Assembly (NCBI GenBank): GCA_963811595.1
Contig: CAWERW010000009.1
Span: forward strand, 143,704-207,703
Length of the DNA: 64,000 nt
Reading direction: 5' to 3'
From: DASQFQ01 sp963811595
GTDB taxonomy: Bacteria; Actinomycetota; Thermoleophilia; Solirubrobacterales; Solirubrobacteraceae
The notes beneath the pieces were generated by a model. The model made no database searches. It saw only the letters and a list, made by a program, of their open reading frames with translations, and was not told the DNA's origin. The translations under genes and the position numbers were made by a program. The first letter of the stretch is position 1. Each line of letters begins with the position of its first letter. Shown here one piece after another: positions 42,839 to 53,404 of this stretch.

Positions 42839-42882
42839 TAGTGGGCCTCCCCGCAACATTCCGTCTCGCGGAGACCCACTAG
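42838..42882 (-). promoter_or_regulatory. Inverted repeat spanning the dgt stop and dnaG start
   Basis: ctagtggg (42838-42845) and cccactag (42875-42882) are perfect 8-bp arms, with additional ccgc/gcgg pairing inside. The stem covers the dgt stop codon and the dnaG ribosome-binding region, including the edge of its GTG. In mRNA it could hide the dnaG start unless translated through, i.e. a coupling or attenuation device (inference). Confidence 0.55.
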
Positions 42883-43817
42883 ACGAGCAGGCCCTGGGGC
42901 ACCGCGCGCTCGGTCCAGGCGCGGATGGCGAAGCGGTCGGTCATGCCGGCCAGGTAGTCGATCACGCGGTCGGCCTCCGAGGCGCCGCCCTCGCTCGCCG
43001 GCAGCTCCTCGGGGTGGTCGCAGAACCACTCGAACAGGCCGCGCATGACGCGCTCGATCTTCGCGTGCTCGGCGCGCGCCAGCGGCCCGAGGTAGACGTT
43101 CTTGAACATGTAGCCGCGCAGGCGCAGCATCGCGCCGCCGACCTCCTCGCCCTGCACGATGTCGCCGGCCTCGGCCGAGTGGTCGACGAGGTCGTGCACG
43201 AGCCGGTCGATCCGCCGCGAGCCGGTGTCGCCGAGGACGGCGATCTCCTCCAGCGGCAGGTCCTTGACCTGCAGCACCCCGGCCCGCACGGCGTCGTCGA
43301 TGTCGTGGTTGATGTATGCGATGCGGTCGACGAGCCGGACGATCTTGCCCTCGAGCGTCGCCGGCTCGCCCGCCCCGGACGAGTGGCGCAGGATGCCGTC
43401 GCGCACCGGCGCGGTCAGGTTGAGCCGCTCGAGCTCGTCGACCACGCGCAGCGAGTGCTCGTTGTGGCGGAAGTGGCGGCCGAAGCGCTCGCGGGCGCAG
43501 CGGTCCAGCACGTCCTCGCCGATGTGGCCGAACGGCGGGTGGCCGAGGTCGTGCCCGAGCCCGATCGCCTCCGTGAGGTCCTCGTTGAGGCCGAGCGCGC
43601 GCGCCACGGTGCGGGAGATCTGCGTCGTCTCCAGCGTGTGGGTGAGCCGCGTCCGGTAGTGGTCGCCCTCCGGCGCCACGAACACCTGCGTCTTGTGCTT
43701 GAGCCGCCGGAACGCCTTGCAGTGCACGATCCGGTCGCGGTCGCGCTGGAAGGGGTTGCGCAGCGAGCACTCCTCCTCGGGCACGAGGCGGTCGGCGGCG
43801 TACTCGGCGGCGATCAC
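42879..43817 (-). CDS. dgt: Deoxyguanosinetriphosphate triphosphohydrolase-like (dNTPase)
   Basis: A 312-residue HD-domain dNTPase of the short Dgt type. 'RTRLTHTLETTQISRTVARA' near residue 60, 'GHDLGHPPFGHIGE' (metal HD motif) and 'IAYINHDIDD' are characteristic. It hydrolyses dNTP to deoxynucleoside and triphosphate, tuning precursor pools. GTG 43817. The pairing dgt-dnaG is frequent in actinobacteria and fits shared use in replication. Confidence 0.93.
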   Translation of the reverse strand: MIAAEYAADRLVPEEECSLRNPFQRDRDRIVHCKAFRRLKHKTQVFVAPEGDHYRTRLTHTLETTQISRTVARALGLNEDLTEAIGLGHDLGHPPFGHIGEDVLDRCARERFGRHFRHNEHSLRVVDELERLNLTAPVRDGILRHSSGAGEPATLEGKIVRLVDRIAYINHDIDDAVRAGVLQVKDLPLEEIAVLGDTGSRRIDRLVHDLVDHSAEAGDIVQGEEVGGAMLRLRGYMFKNVYLGPLARAEHAKIERVMRGLFEWFCDHPEELPASEGGASEADRVIDYLAGMTDRFAIRAWTERAVPQGLLV

Positions 43818-43873
43818 GCTCCGATTCTGGCAACCACGACGGCCTGCGCGGGGCCGATCGCGCAAAGTCGTGA

Positions 43874-46519
<2,646 letters not shown>

Positions 46520-46531
46520 GGCTGCGGCACT

Positions 46532-47218
46532 CTACGCGACGGACCGCCAGCGGACGTGCGCATGATGCTCGACGGTCTCATTTATGGCCCGCTCGGCCTG
46601 GGCGAGCGCGCGCTGGGGCGCGTCGGGGGTCTCCGCGAGCGGGCGGCCGAGGGCGGCGACGAGGAAGTCGTGGGCGGCCTGGTCGAGCCCGAACGCGCCC
46701 GCCTCGCAGGCCGTGCAGACGACGCCGCCGGCGGCGCCGGAGAAGCCGGCGAGGTGCTCGCGCTCGCCGCAGGACGCGCAAGCGGAGAGCTGGGGCGCGA
46801 AGCCCGCGGCGAGGAGGAGCTTGATGCGGAAGGCGAGCGCGTTGGCGCGGCCGGCCCGCTCGGGCTCGGTGTCCAGCAGCGCGAGCTCGTTGGCGAGCAG
46901 GTGGTAGACGCCGGCGTGCGCCTCGCCGTCGTCGAACAGGCGGCCGACCGCGTCGCAGGCGCGGGCCGCGGTCTCCAGCGCCGGGCCGTTCTCCCGGAGC
47001 CGCCGGTGGCCGGCGAGCGTCTCGGCGCTCGTCACGGTGAGCAGGTCGCTGCGGCCCTCGTAGAGCACGAGCTGGAGGCGGAAGAACGGCTCGAGGCGAC
47101 CGCCGAAGCGCGACTTGGCGCGCCGGACGCCCTTGGCGATCGCGCTCACTCTGCCGCGCTGCGGGGTATAGAGATGGAGGATCCGGTCGGCCTCGCCGTA
47201 GCGCATCGAGCGGAGCAC
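46532..47218 (-). CDS. recO: DNA repair protein RecO (start codon unusual)
   Basis: About 228 residues from GTG 47218; RecO loads RecA through RecF/RecR. 'RSMRYGEADRILHLYTPQRG' is the N-terminal OB-fold block and 'CASCGEREHL...CTACEAG' the zinc finger. Family members carry ~8 more residues before 'GIVLR', and here upstream in-frame sequence supplies 'IKTDGIVLRS', preceded by a good aggagg (complement 47255-47260). The codon placed six bases after it is GTA (complement 47246-47248), not a normal start. Either translation begins at the internal GTG, or at GTA/ATC, or GTA is a changed or misread GTG. Confidence 0.9.
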   Translation of the reverse strand: MLRSMRYGEADRILHLYTPQRGRVSAIAKGVRRAKSRFGGRLEPFFRLQLVLYEGRSDLLTVTSAETLAGHRRLRENGPALETAARACDAVGRLFDDGEAHAGVYHLLANELALLDTEPERAGRANALAFRIKLLLAAGFAPQLSACASCGEREHLAGFSGAAGGVVCTACEAGAFGLDQAAHDFLVAALGRPLAETPDAPQRALAQAERAINETVEHHAHVRWRSVA

Positions 47219-47275
47219 GATGCCATCGGTTTTGATCGAGCCCGCTACGGGGAGCCTCCTATACTTAGTGAAGTA

Positions 47276-47533
47276 ATGCGTCGGATGACTGTGTACACGA
47301 CCGAGCCCTGTGGCTATTGCCGGACCGCGAAGGCGCTGCTGGCCAAGCGCGGCATCGCTTACGAGGAGATCAACCTCGTGCGCGACCCCGAGGGCCGCGC
47401 CGAGCTGGTCCGCCTCACCGGCATGATGACGTTCCCCCAGGTCGTCATCGACGGGCGCCCGCTCGGCGGCTACCAGGAGCTGGTCAAGGCCGACCGCGAC
47501 GGCGTGCTGGAAGACCTGGCCGCGGCGGCCTAG
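47276..47533 (+). CDS. Glutaredoxin
   Basis: An 85-residue single-domain glutaredoxin. 'VYTTEPCGYCRTAKALL' holds the CxxC active site (CGYC), 'TFPQVVIDGRPLGG' the cis-Pro and glutathione or mycothiol-binding loop. Cytoplasmic thiol-disulfide exchange. ATG 47276 or 47285 both work. It is divergent from recO by ~30-60 bases, and its 3' end overlaps mutM convergently by 50 bases. Confidence 0.93.
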   Translation: MRRMTVYTTEPCGYCRTAKALLAKRGIAYEEINLVRDPEGRAELVRLTGMMTFPQVVIDGRPLGGYQELVKADRDGVLEDLAAAA

Positions 47534-48350
47534 GCCGCGGCTGGCAGCCCTCGCACACGTAGGTCCCTCTCCCCGCCGCTCGCAGCTTCCGCACCGCGCG
47601 GCCGCAGCGCACGCACGGCTCGCCCTCGCGCAGGTGGATCAGGAAGCGGTCCTGGAACGTGCCGCTGACGCCGTCGGGGTCGCGGAAGTCGTCGATCGTC
47701 GCGCCCTTCGACTCGATCCCGAGCTCGAGCGACTCGACCACGCCGTCGCGCAGCGCCGCGGACTGCTTGCGCGTCAGCGCGTCGGCGCGCCTGAGCGGGT
47801 GGATGCGCGCGCGGAAGAGCGCCTCGTCGGCGTAGATGTTGCCGACGCCCGCGATCCGCTTCTGGTCGAGCAGCATCGCCTTGATCGGCGCGCGGCAGCG
47901 CTTGGCGAGCGCGTACAGGTGCTCGCCGGTGAACTCGGGCTCGAACGGCTCGACGCCCAGGCGGGCGGCGAAGAACGCGTCGCGCGCCTCCTCGCCCAGC
48001 GCCAGCTCGCCCGTGCCGAAGCGCCGCGGGTCGACGAACTGCAGCTCCGTGCCGTCGAGGCCGAACGTGACGCGCGTGTGCGGCGGGCGCTCGGGCGGCT
48101 GGAGGAGCAGCGTGCCGGTCATCCGCAGGTGCAGCATCAGGTACGCCTCGTCCTCGAGCTCCCAGACGAGGTACTTGCCGCGGCGGCCGAGCCGCTCGAC
48201 GCGCCGGCCCTCGACGGCGGCCGACAGCTCGGCCGGCGCCAGCGGGAGCGACCAGCGCGCGTCGTGGATCTCGAGCCGGTCGAGCCGGCGCCCGTCGACG
48301 TGCGGCGCCAGGTGGCGGCGGATGGTCTCGACCTCGGGCAGCTCGGGCAT
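47484..48350 (-). CDS. mutM: Formamidopyrimidine-DNA glycosylase
   Basis: A 288-residue Fpg/MutM. 'MPELPEVETIRRHL' gives the catalytic Pro2/Glu3, 'VGNIYADEALFRARIHP' the DNA-binding loop, and the end carries the C4 zinc finger 'CVRCGRAVRKL...GTYVCEGC'. It removes oxidised purines. After the finger an unusual Arg/Pro tail of ~20 residues runs into the glutaredoxin gene's 3' end. ATG 48350. Confidence 0.95.
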   Translation of the reverse strand: MPELPEVETIRRHLAPHVDGRRLDRLEIHDARWSLPLAPAELSAAVEGRRVERLGRRGKYLVWELEDEAYLMLHLRMTGTLLLQPPERPPHTRVTFGLDGTELQFVDPRRFGTGELALGEEARDAFFAARLGVEPFEPEFTGEHLYALAKRCRAPIKAMLLDQKRIAGVGNIYADEALFRARIHPLRRADALTRKQSAALRDGVVESLELGIESKGATIDDFRDPDGVSGTFQDRFLIHLREGEPCVRCGRAVRKLRAAGRGTYVCEGCQPRPRPPRPGLPARRRGRP

Positions 48351-48361
48351 CGCGTCTGAGG

Positions 48362-49600
48362 CTAGAGCGCGCTCGTGACCCAGTCCCGCACGTCGCGGTC
48401 CAGCCGGGCCAGCGAGATGCCGAGCACGCGGCGCACGGCGCGGCCTGTCACCTCGGCGCCCGGCCGGCCGGGCAGCGCCTCGTCGTTGAACGCGCTGAAC
48501 AGGCGCAGGAAGCGCCGGCGGCCGAAGCGCTCGACGATGTAGAACGCCGCGGCGGACGAGTACGCGTAGGCGGCGGACTGGCGGTCGCCGCTGAGGCGGG
48601 CGATCGCGTTCGGTCCGGAGAGCCCGCGCAGCGACGGCAGGCCGCCCTGGACCCGCAGCTGCGCGGCGTGGTCGATGCGGCGATCCTCGGAGACGTAGAG
48701 CGCGACGCCCTCGACGAGCCACGCCGGCGTGCGGCCCGAGGTCGTGCCGGCCAGCGCGGCGTGGGTGAGCTCGTGGGTCACCACCCGCTGCCGGCCCTCG
48801 GGGCCGAGCGTGCTGAACGGCGGCCACACGACCACGAGGCGCTGTGAGACGACCTCGCTGACCCGCTGCGCGGCGCCGTCCTCGCGGACCTCGGCGTCCG
48901 ACAGCGCCGCCAGCGTCTCGACGCCGCGGATCTCCTCGGTCAGCGCCCGCGCCGCCTGGACGCCGCCGGCGACGACGACCAGGTAGCGGTCGCGCAGCCG
49001 CGGGCGCAGCAGCACGTCGCCCATGCGGGCGTAGCCGTCCTCCAGCGCGTCCTGGAGCGCCGCGACCTCGAGCCCCGCCGGCGCGAGGACGACGAAGTGG
49101 CGCGAGCGCCGCGCCTGCACCGGCCCGACCTCCCACGGGTGGCGCTCGCGGCGGCTCGTCTCCCGCCGCACGCGCCAGCCGGCGCCCGTCCGCACCGCGG
49201 TGACGCGGCGCGCGCTGCCGAAGCTCCCCCGCACCCCGCGCACGCCGTAGAGCGAGCGCACGCGCAGCGTCGCCCGCCGCCCGACGACGTCGGCGGAGTC
49301 GACCACGAGCGCGACGTCGCGCAGCCCGAGCCCGCGGGCGTTGCGCGCCGCCGCGCGGTCGCGCTCGCGCTGCGGGCCCGTGCCGGTGGCGGCGTAGGCG
49401 CGCACGCGCCCGGCGCCGAGCGCCGCGGCCCGGCGGTCCATGAGCCGCTCGAGCTGCTTCAGATCGCCCTCACGCTGCGCTGTGGCCGCCGGCGCGGCCG
49501 CAGCGGGCGTGGGCGTCGCCGCGCTCGGCTTGCTCCCGCCACCGCACCCCGCCGAGAGCAACGCCGCCGCCATGAGCGAGGCGGCTGCGGGGCGTCTCAC
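48362..49600 (-). CDS. Putative lipoprotein with gluzincin-like HELTH motif
   Basis: A 412-residue exported lipoprotein: signal 'AAASLMAAALLSAGC' with lipobox Cys, then Ala-rich linker. The C-terminal part has 'VVTHELTHAAL' (HExxH) and 'PAWLVEGVALYVSED' with a Glu typical of the third zinc ligand, then 'SAAAFYIVERFG', a combination seen in minigluzincins/M1-like proteins. Probably a surface peptidase or a degenerate relative. GTG start overlapping the deoB stop (GTGA). Substrate unknown. Confidence 0.72.
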   Translation of the reverse strand: MRRPAAASLMAAALLSAGCGGGSKPSAATPTPAAAAPAATAQREGDLKQLERLMDRRAAALGAGRVRAYAATGTGPQRERDRAAARNARGLGLRDVALVVDSADVVGRRATLRVRSLYGVRGVRGSFGSARRVTAVRTGAGWRVRRETSRRERHPWEVGPVQARRSRHFVVLAPAGLEVAALQDALEDGYARMGDVLLRPRLRDRYLVVVAGGVQAARALTEEIRGVETLAALSDAEVREDGAAQRVSEVVSQRLVVVWPPFSTLGPEGRQRVVTHELTHAALAGTTSGRTPAWLVEGVALYVSEDRRIDHAAQLRVQGGLPSLRGLSGPNAIARLSGDRQSAAYAYSSAAAFYIVERFGRRRFLRLFSAFNDEALPGRPGAEVTGRAVRRVLGISLARLDRDVRDWVTSAL

Positions 49601-50754
49601 GGGACGAACGGCTCGCCGGGCAGCTCCGGTGCGTCGCGACCGGTCAGCCAGCGCAGCACCGAGGCGCCGACGTCCGCCAGCGGGCCGTCGTGGCGGCGGC
49701 CGCCGTGGCCCTCGAAGCGCGCGAGCAGCGGCGCGTGCTCGCGGGTGTGGTCGGAGCCGGGGGTGGTCGGGTCGCAGCCGTGGTCGGCGGTCAGCACGAG
49801 CATGTCGCGCGCCGGGTCGAGCCGCTCGAGCCAGCCGCCGACCGCCGCGTCGATCGCCTGCAGCGCCCCGTGGAAGCCCGGCACGTCGTTGCGGTGGCCG
49901 TAGACCTGGTCGGTCTCGACGAAGTTCGCGAACACGAGCCCGCCGTCGAGCTCGTCCATCAGCGTCTCGGTCGACGCGATCGCCTGCTCGTTCGTCGCGC
50001 CCTTGTGCCCCTTGTCGACGCCGACGTCGGCGAACACCTGCTTGACCTTGCCTACTGAGTGGACGGGCACGCCGTCCGCCTGCAGCTCCAGGAGATACGA
50101 GCGCGACGGCGGCTCGAGCGCGAGGTCCTTGCGCCCCGTCGTGCGCTCGAACGCGCCCGGCTCGCCCCGGAACGGCCGCGCGATCACGCGGCCGACCGCG
50201 TGCTCGCCGGTCATGATCTCGCGCGCCGCCTCGCAGGCCGCGTACAGCTCGGCGGGCGGCACCTCGTCGACGTGCGCCGCGATCTGGAGCACCGAGTCGG
50301 CGGACGTGTAGACGATCAGGTTGCCGGTCGCCAGGTGCATCTCGCCGTAGTCCTCGATCGCCGCGACGCCGCTGTAGGGCTTGTTGAGCAGCACGCCGCG
50401 GCCCGTCCCGTCGATCAGCGCGTCGAGGATCTCGTCCGGGAAGCCGTCGGGGTACGTGCGCAACGGCTCCGGCGTGACCACGCCCATCAGCTCCCAGTGG
50501 CCGGTGATCGTGTCCTTGCCCGGCCCGAGCGGGTGCAGGCGGCCGTGGAGCACCGGGTCGCCCGCGGGCGGCACGCCCACCAGCGGCAGGATCGAGCCGA
50601 GCCCGAGCCGGCCGAGCACCGGCAGGTCGAGGCCGCCGGCCGCCTCGGAGAGGTGGCCGAGCGTGTTGGTGCCCGCGTCCCCGTACTCCGCGGCGTCGGG
50701 CAGCTCGCCCGCGCCGCATGCATCGAGGACGACGACGAAGGCGCGGCGGTTCAC
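49597..50754 (-). CDS. deoB: Phosphopentomutase
   Basis: A 385-residue alkaline-phosphatase-superfamily mutase. 'FVVVLDACGAGELPDA' is the N-terminal metal Asp, 'GKDTITGHWELMG' the Thr that is phosphorylated, and 'TADHGCDPTTPGSDHTREH' the metal-binding triad. It interconverts ribose/deoxyribose 1- and 5-phosphates in nucleoside salvage. GTG 50754. Adjacent xerD is 13 bases upstream. Confidence 0.97.
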   Translation of the reverse strand: MNRRAFVVVLDACGAGELPDAAEYGDAGTNTLGHLSEAAGGLDLPVLGRLGLGSILPLVGVPPAGDPVLHGRLHPLGPGKDTITGHWELMGVVTPEPLRTYPDGFPDEILDALIDGTGRGVLLNKPYSGVAAIEDYGEMHLATGNLIVYTSADSVLQIAAHVDEVPPAELYAACEAAREIMTGEHAVGRVIARPFRGEPGAFERTTGRKDLALEPPSRSYLLELQADGVPVHSVGKVKQVFADVGVDKGHKGATNEQAIASTETLMDELDGGLVFANFVETDQVYGHRNDVPGFHGALQAIDAAVGGWLERLDPARDMLVLTADHGCDPTTPGSDHTREHAPLLARFEGHGGRRHDGPLADVGASVLRWLTGRDAPELPGEPFVP

Positions 50755-50767
50755 AGCCGCGATTCTG

Positions 50768-51715
50768 TCAGGAGGCGCCGTTCTCGCTAGTGGCCCGCGG
50801 GTGGGCGTCGAAGTAGACGTCCTTGAGGCGCTCAGCCGAGAGCTGGGTGTAGAGCTGGGTGGTCGCCACGTCGGCGTGGCCGAGCATCTCCTGCAGCGAG
50901 CGCAGGTCGCAGCCGCCCGCGAGCAGATGCGTCGCGAAGGTGTGGCGCAGCGTGTGCGGGCTCATCTTGCTCGCGAGCCCGGCTGACGCCGCGTAGCGCT
51001 GGACGATCTTGTAGAGCCCCTGGCGCGTGAGCCCGTGGCCGCGGTGGTTGACGAACAGCCGCGGCTCGTAGCGGTCGCCGACGAGCTTCGGCCGGCCGCG
51101 CGCGAGGTAGGAGCCGAGCGCCCGGGCGGCCGCGGTGCCGACCGGCACCAGGCGCTCCTTGGAGCCTTTGCCGCGGGCGCGCAGCACGCGCGCCTCGAGG
51201 TCGAGGTCGCCGACCTCGATGTCGATCGCCTCCGAGGCCCGCAGCCCGCAGGCGTACATGAGCTCGAGCAGCGCGCGGTCGCGCAGCGCGGGCGGCTCCG
51301 CGCCCGCCGGCTGGGCGAGCAGGCGGGCGACCTCGTCGCGCGAGAGCACCTGCGGCAGCTTGCGGCTCTGGCGCGGCGCTTTGAGCTGCGCCGTCGGGTC
51401 GTCCTCGATCAGGTTCTGGCGCCGCAGGTGGCGGTGGAAGGAGCGCAGGCACGCGACCTTGCGCTGCAGCGTGGCCGGCTTGGCCCCCGCCTTGCCCTCG
51501 CGGCCGCTCGCGAGCTCGTCGACGAACTCCGCGAGCCCGGCGTGGTCGAGGTCGAGCGGGTCGCGCCCCGTGCGCCGCAGCCAGTCACCGAACTGCAGCA
51601 GGTCGGAGCGGTACGCGTCGAGCGTGTTGCGCGAGAGCCCGCGCTCGAACTCGAGGTAGGCGAGGAAGTCGAGCACGAGGTGCTCGTAGGGCTGGACCCG
51701 GTCTGCGATGGCCAC
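50768..51715 (-). CDS. xerD: Tyrosine recombinase XerD/XerC type
   Basis: A 315-residue integrase-family protein of housekeeping size. SAM-like N-terminal domain ('LDFLAYLEFERGLSRNTL'), then the catalytic set 'CGLRASEAI' (Arg), 'SPHTLRHTFATHLL' (His-x-x-Arg), 'LGHADVATTQLYTQL' (His and nucleophile Tyr). It resolves chromosome dimers at dif; downstream of Nudix and upstream of deoB, with no phage genes near. GTG 51715. XerC versus XerD cannot be separated by eye with certainty. Confidence 0.93.
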   Translation of the reverse strand: MAIADRVQPYEHLVLDFLAYLEFERGLSRNTLDAYRSDLLQFGDWLRRTGRDPLDLDHAGLAEFVDELASGREGKAGAKPATLQRKVACLRSFHRHLRRQNLIEDDPTAQLKAPRQSRKLPQVLSRDEVARLLAQPAGAEPPALRDRALLELMYACGLRASEAIDIEVGDLDLEARVLRARGKGSKERLVPVGTAAARALGSYLARGRPKLVGDRYEPRLFVNHRGHGLTRQGLYKIVQRYAASAGLASKMSPHTLRHTFATHLLAGGCDLRSLQEMLGHADVATTQLYTQLSAERLKDVYFDAHPRATSENGAS

Positions 51716-51767
51716 GGCAAGGGGTTCGCCGCCCCGGGCCGTGCGCCCTTTCGGTGCAACGCGCCGT

Positions 51768-52298
51768 TCAGGCCGTGCGGCGGCGGAGCTCGAGCAGCCC
51801 GATGAGCGTCTTCGAGTCGCGCACCTCGCCGATCAGCGCGTCGAGCTCGGCCAGCGGCCGCGTCTCGACGTCGATGCGCTCGTTCTCCTCCGTCTCCGCG
51901 GAGGCGTCGCTCAGCCCGGTGGCGAGGTAGACGTGGCACTCCTCGTCCGTGAAGCCCGGCGACGTGTAGAAGGAGTGCAGGTGCTCCCACTCCGAGGCGG
52001 CCTTGCCGATCTCCTCGGCGAGCTCGCGCTTCGCGGTCTCCAGCGGCTCCTCGCCCTCGACGTCGAGCTTGCCGGCGGGCAGCTCGAGGAGGTCGGGCGC
52101 GCCGACGGCCTCGCGCGGCTGGCGGACGAGCCAGATCCGCTCGCCGTCGTGGCAGACGATGCCGACCGCGCCCTGGTGGCGGACGATCTCGCGCGTCGTC
52201 TCGTCGCCGTCCTCGTGGCGGAACGTCTCCTCGCGCACGCTGAACACCTTGCCCTCGTAGCGGGTCTCGCCGCCGGTCGGCTCGAAGCGCGAGCTCAT
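51768..52298 (-). CDS. Nudix hydrolase, ADP-ribose pyrophosphatase-like
   Basis: A 176-residue Nudix protein. The Nudix box is 'GKLDVEGEEPLETAKRELAE' plus EIG, intact for Mg binding, preceded by 'LLELPAG'. Such ADP-ribose/ADP-sugar pyrophosphatases clear nucleoside diphosphate derivatives. ATG 52298 overlaps the M20 peptidase stop by four bases. Confidence 0.93.
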   Translation of the reverse strand: MSSRFEPTGGETRYEGKVFSVREETFRHEDGDETTREIVRHQGAVGIVCHDGERIWLVRQPREAVGAPDLLELPAGKLDVEGEEPLETAKRELAEEIGKAASEWEHLHSFYTSPGFTDEECHVYLATGLSDASAETEENERIDVETRPLAELDALIGEVRDSKTLIGLLELRRRTA

Positions 52299-53404
52299 GC
52301 CGCGGCCGCCTCGTCGAGCAGCGCGAACGCGACGTCGAGCATGCCCTCCAGCGCGGCGACCGCCACGCGCTCGGTCGGCTCGTGGTTGTACTCGGTGCCG
52401 TTGGCGAGGTTCACGCATGCGAAGCCCTCGGCCTCGAGCACGTTGGCGTCGGAGCCGCCGCCGGTGACGATCCGCTTCGGCTCGTAGCCGCACGCGCGCA
52501 GCGCCGCCTCGGCCGCGGCCACCGCGGGCGCGCTCGGCTTCTGGCGGTAGCCGGTGAACAGGCGCTCGGAGACGACGTCGACGTCGCACTCGGCGTGCGC
52601 GGCGCCGTCGTGGACGGCGTCGACCATGCTGGCCACGATCTCCTCGACGCGGCTCGCGTCGAGCGAGCGGGTCTCGGCGAGGATGCGGCAGCGCTCCGGC
52701 ACGACGTTCGTGCTCCCCACCCCGCCCTGGATCGAACCCACGTTGGCCGTCGTCTGCTCGTCGATCCGGCCCAGCGGCATCGCCGCCACCGCGTGGGCGG
52801 CGGCGAGGATCGCCGACCGGCCCGCCTCGGGGCGGATGCCGGCGTGCGCGGCGCGGCCGTGGAAGTCCGCGGCGATGCGGAAGTAGGTCGGCGAGGCGGT
52901 CACGACCTCGCCGATCGGCGTCGCGTGGTCGAAGACGTAGCCGAAGTCGGAGCGCAGGCGCGTGACGTCGAACTGCTTGGCGCCCTCCAGCGCGTTCTCC
53001 TCGCCGGTCGTGAACAGCAGCTCGATGCCGACCGGTGAGCCCTCGATGCTGCAGCGCCGCGCGAGCTCGAGCATCACCGCGACGGCGGCCTTGTTGTCGG
53101 CCCCGAGGATGCCCTCGTTGGCGTTCTCCCACCTGCCGTCGACGATCACCGGCTCGATCGGGACGCCCGCGTCGTCGACCGTGTCGAGGTGGGCGCACAG
53201 CAGGATCGACCGCTCGCTGCGGCCGGCGATGCGGGCGAGCAGGTTGCCGGCGGCGTCCTCCTCCGCCTCGATGCGCATGGCGCGCAGCTCGTCCTGGACG
53301 CGCGCCGAGCACTCCGCCTCGTGCCCGAACGGGCTCGCGATGCGGCAGAGGGCGGCGAAGGTGTCGTTGAGCCGCGCGCGCTCCGCGTCGGAGGCGGGCC
53401 TCAA
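52295..53404 (-). CDS. M20-family metallopeptidase (PepT-like)
   Basis: A 369-residue M20 enzyme. 'LLCAHLDTVDDA' (zinc His/Asp), 'GILGADNKAAVAVML' (bridging Asp), 'TTGEENALEGAK' (catalytic Glu pair) and 'FDHATPIG' are present. Members cleave tripeptides or related amides. TTG start overlapping the pyrG stop (TTGA), so it is translated after CTP synthase. Confidence 0.9.
   Translation of the reverse strand: MRPASDAERARLNDTFAALCRIASPFGHEAECSARVQDELRAMRIEAEEDAAGNLLARIAGRSERSILLCAHLDTVDDAGVPIEPVIVDGRWENANEGILGADNKAAVAVMLELARRCSIEGSPVGIELLFTTGEENALEGAKQFDVTRLRSDFGYVFDHATPIGEVVTASPTYFRIAADFHGRAAHAGIRPEAGRSAILAAAHAVAAMPLGRIDEQTTANVGSIQGGVGSTNVVPERCRILAETRSLDASRVEEIVASMVDAVHDGAAHAECDVDVVSERLFTGYRQKPSAPAVAAAEAALRACGYEPKRIVTGGGSDANVLEAEGFACVNLANGTEYNHEPTERVAVAALEGMLDVAFALLDEAAAA

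Noticed and set aside
50768..51715. Integrase considered as a sign of a mobile island with the tRNA duplication
   Set aside because: It is XerC/XerD-sized and sits among housekeeping genes 10 kb away; no attachment pair or phage genes are visible.
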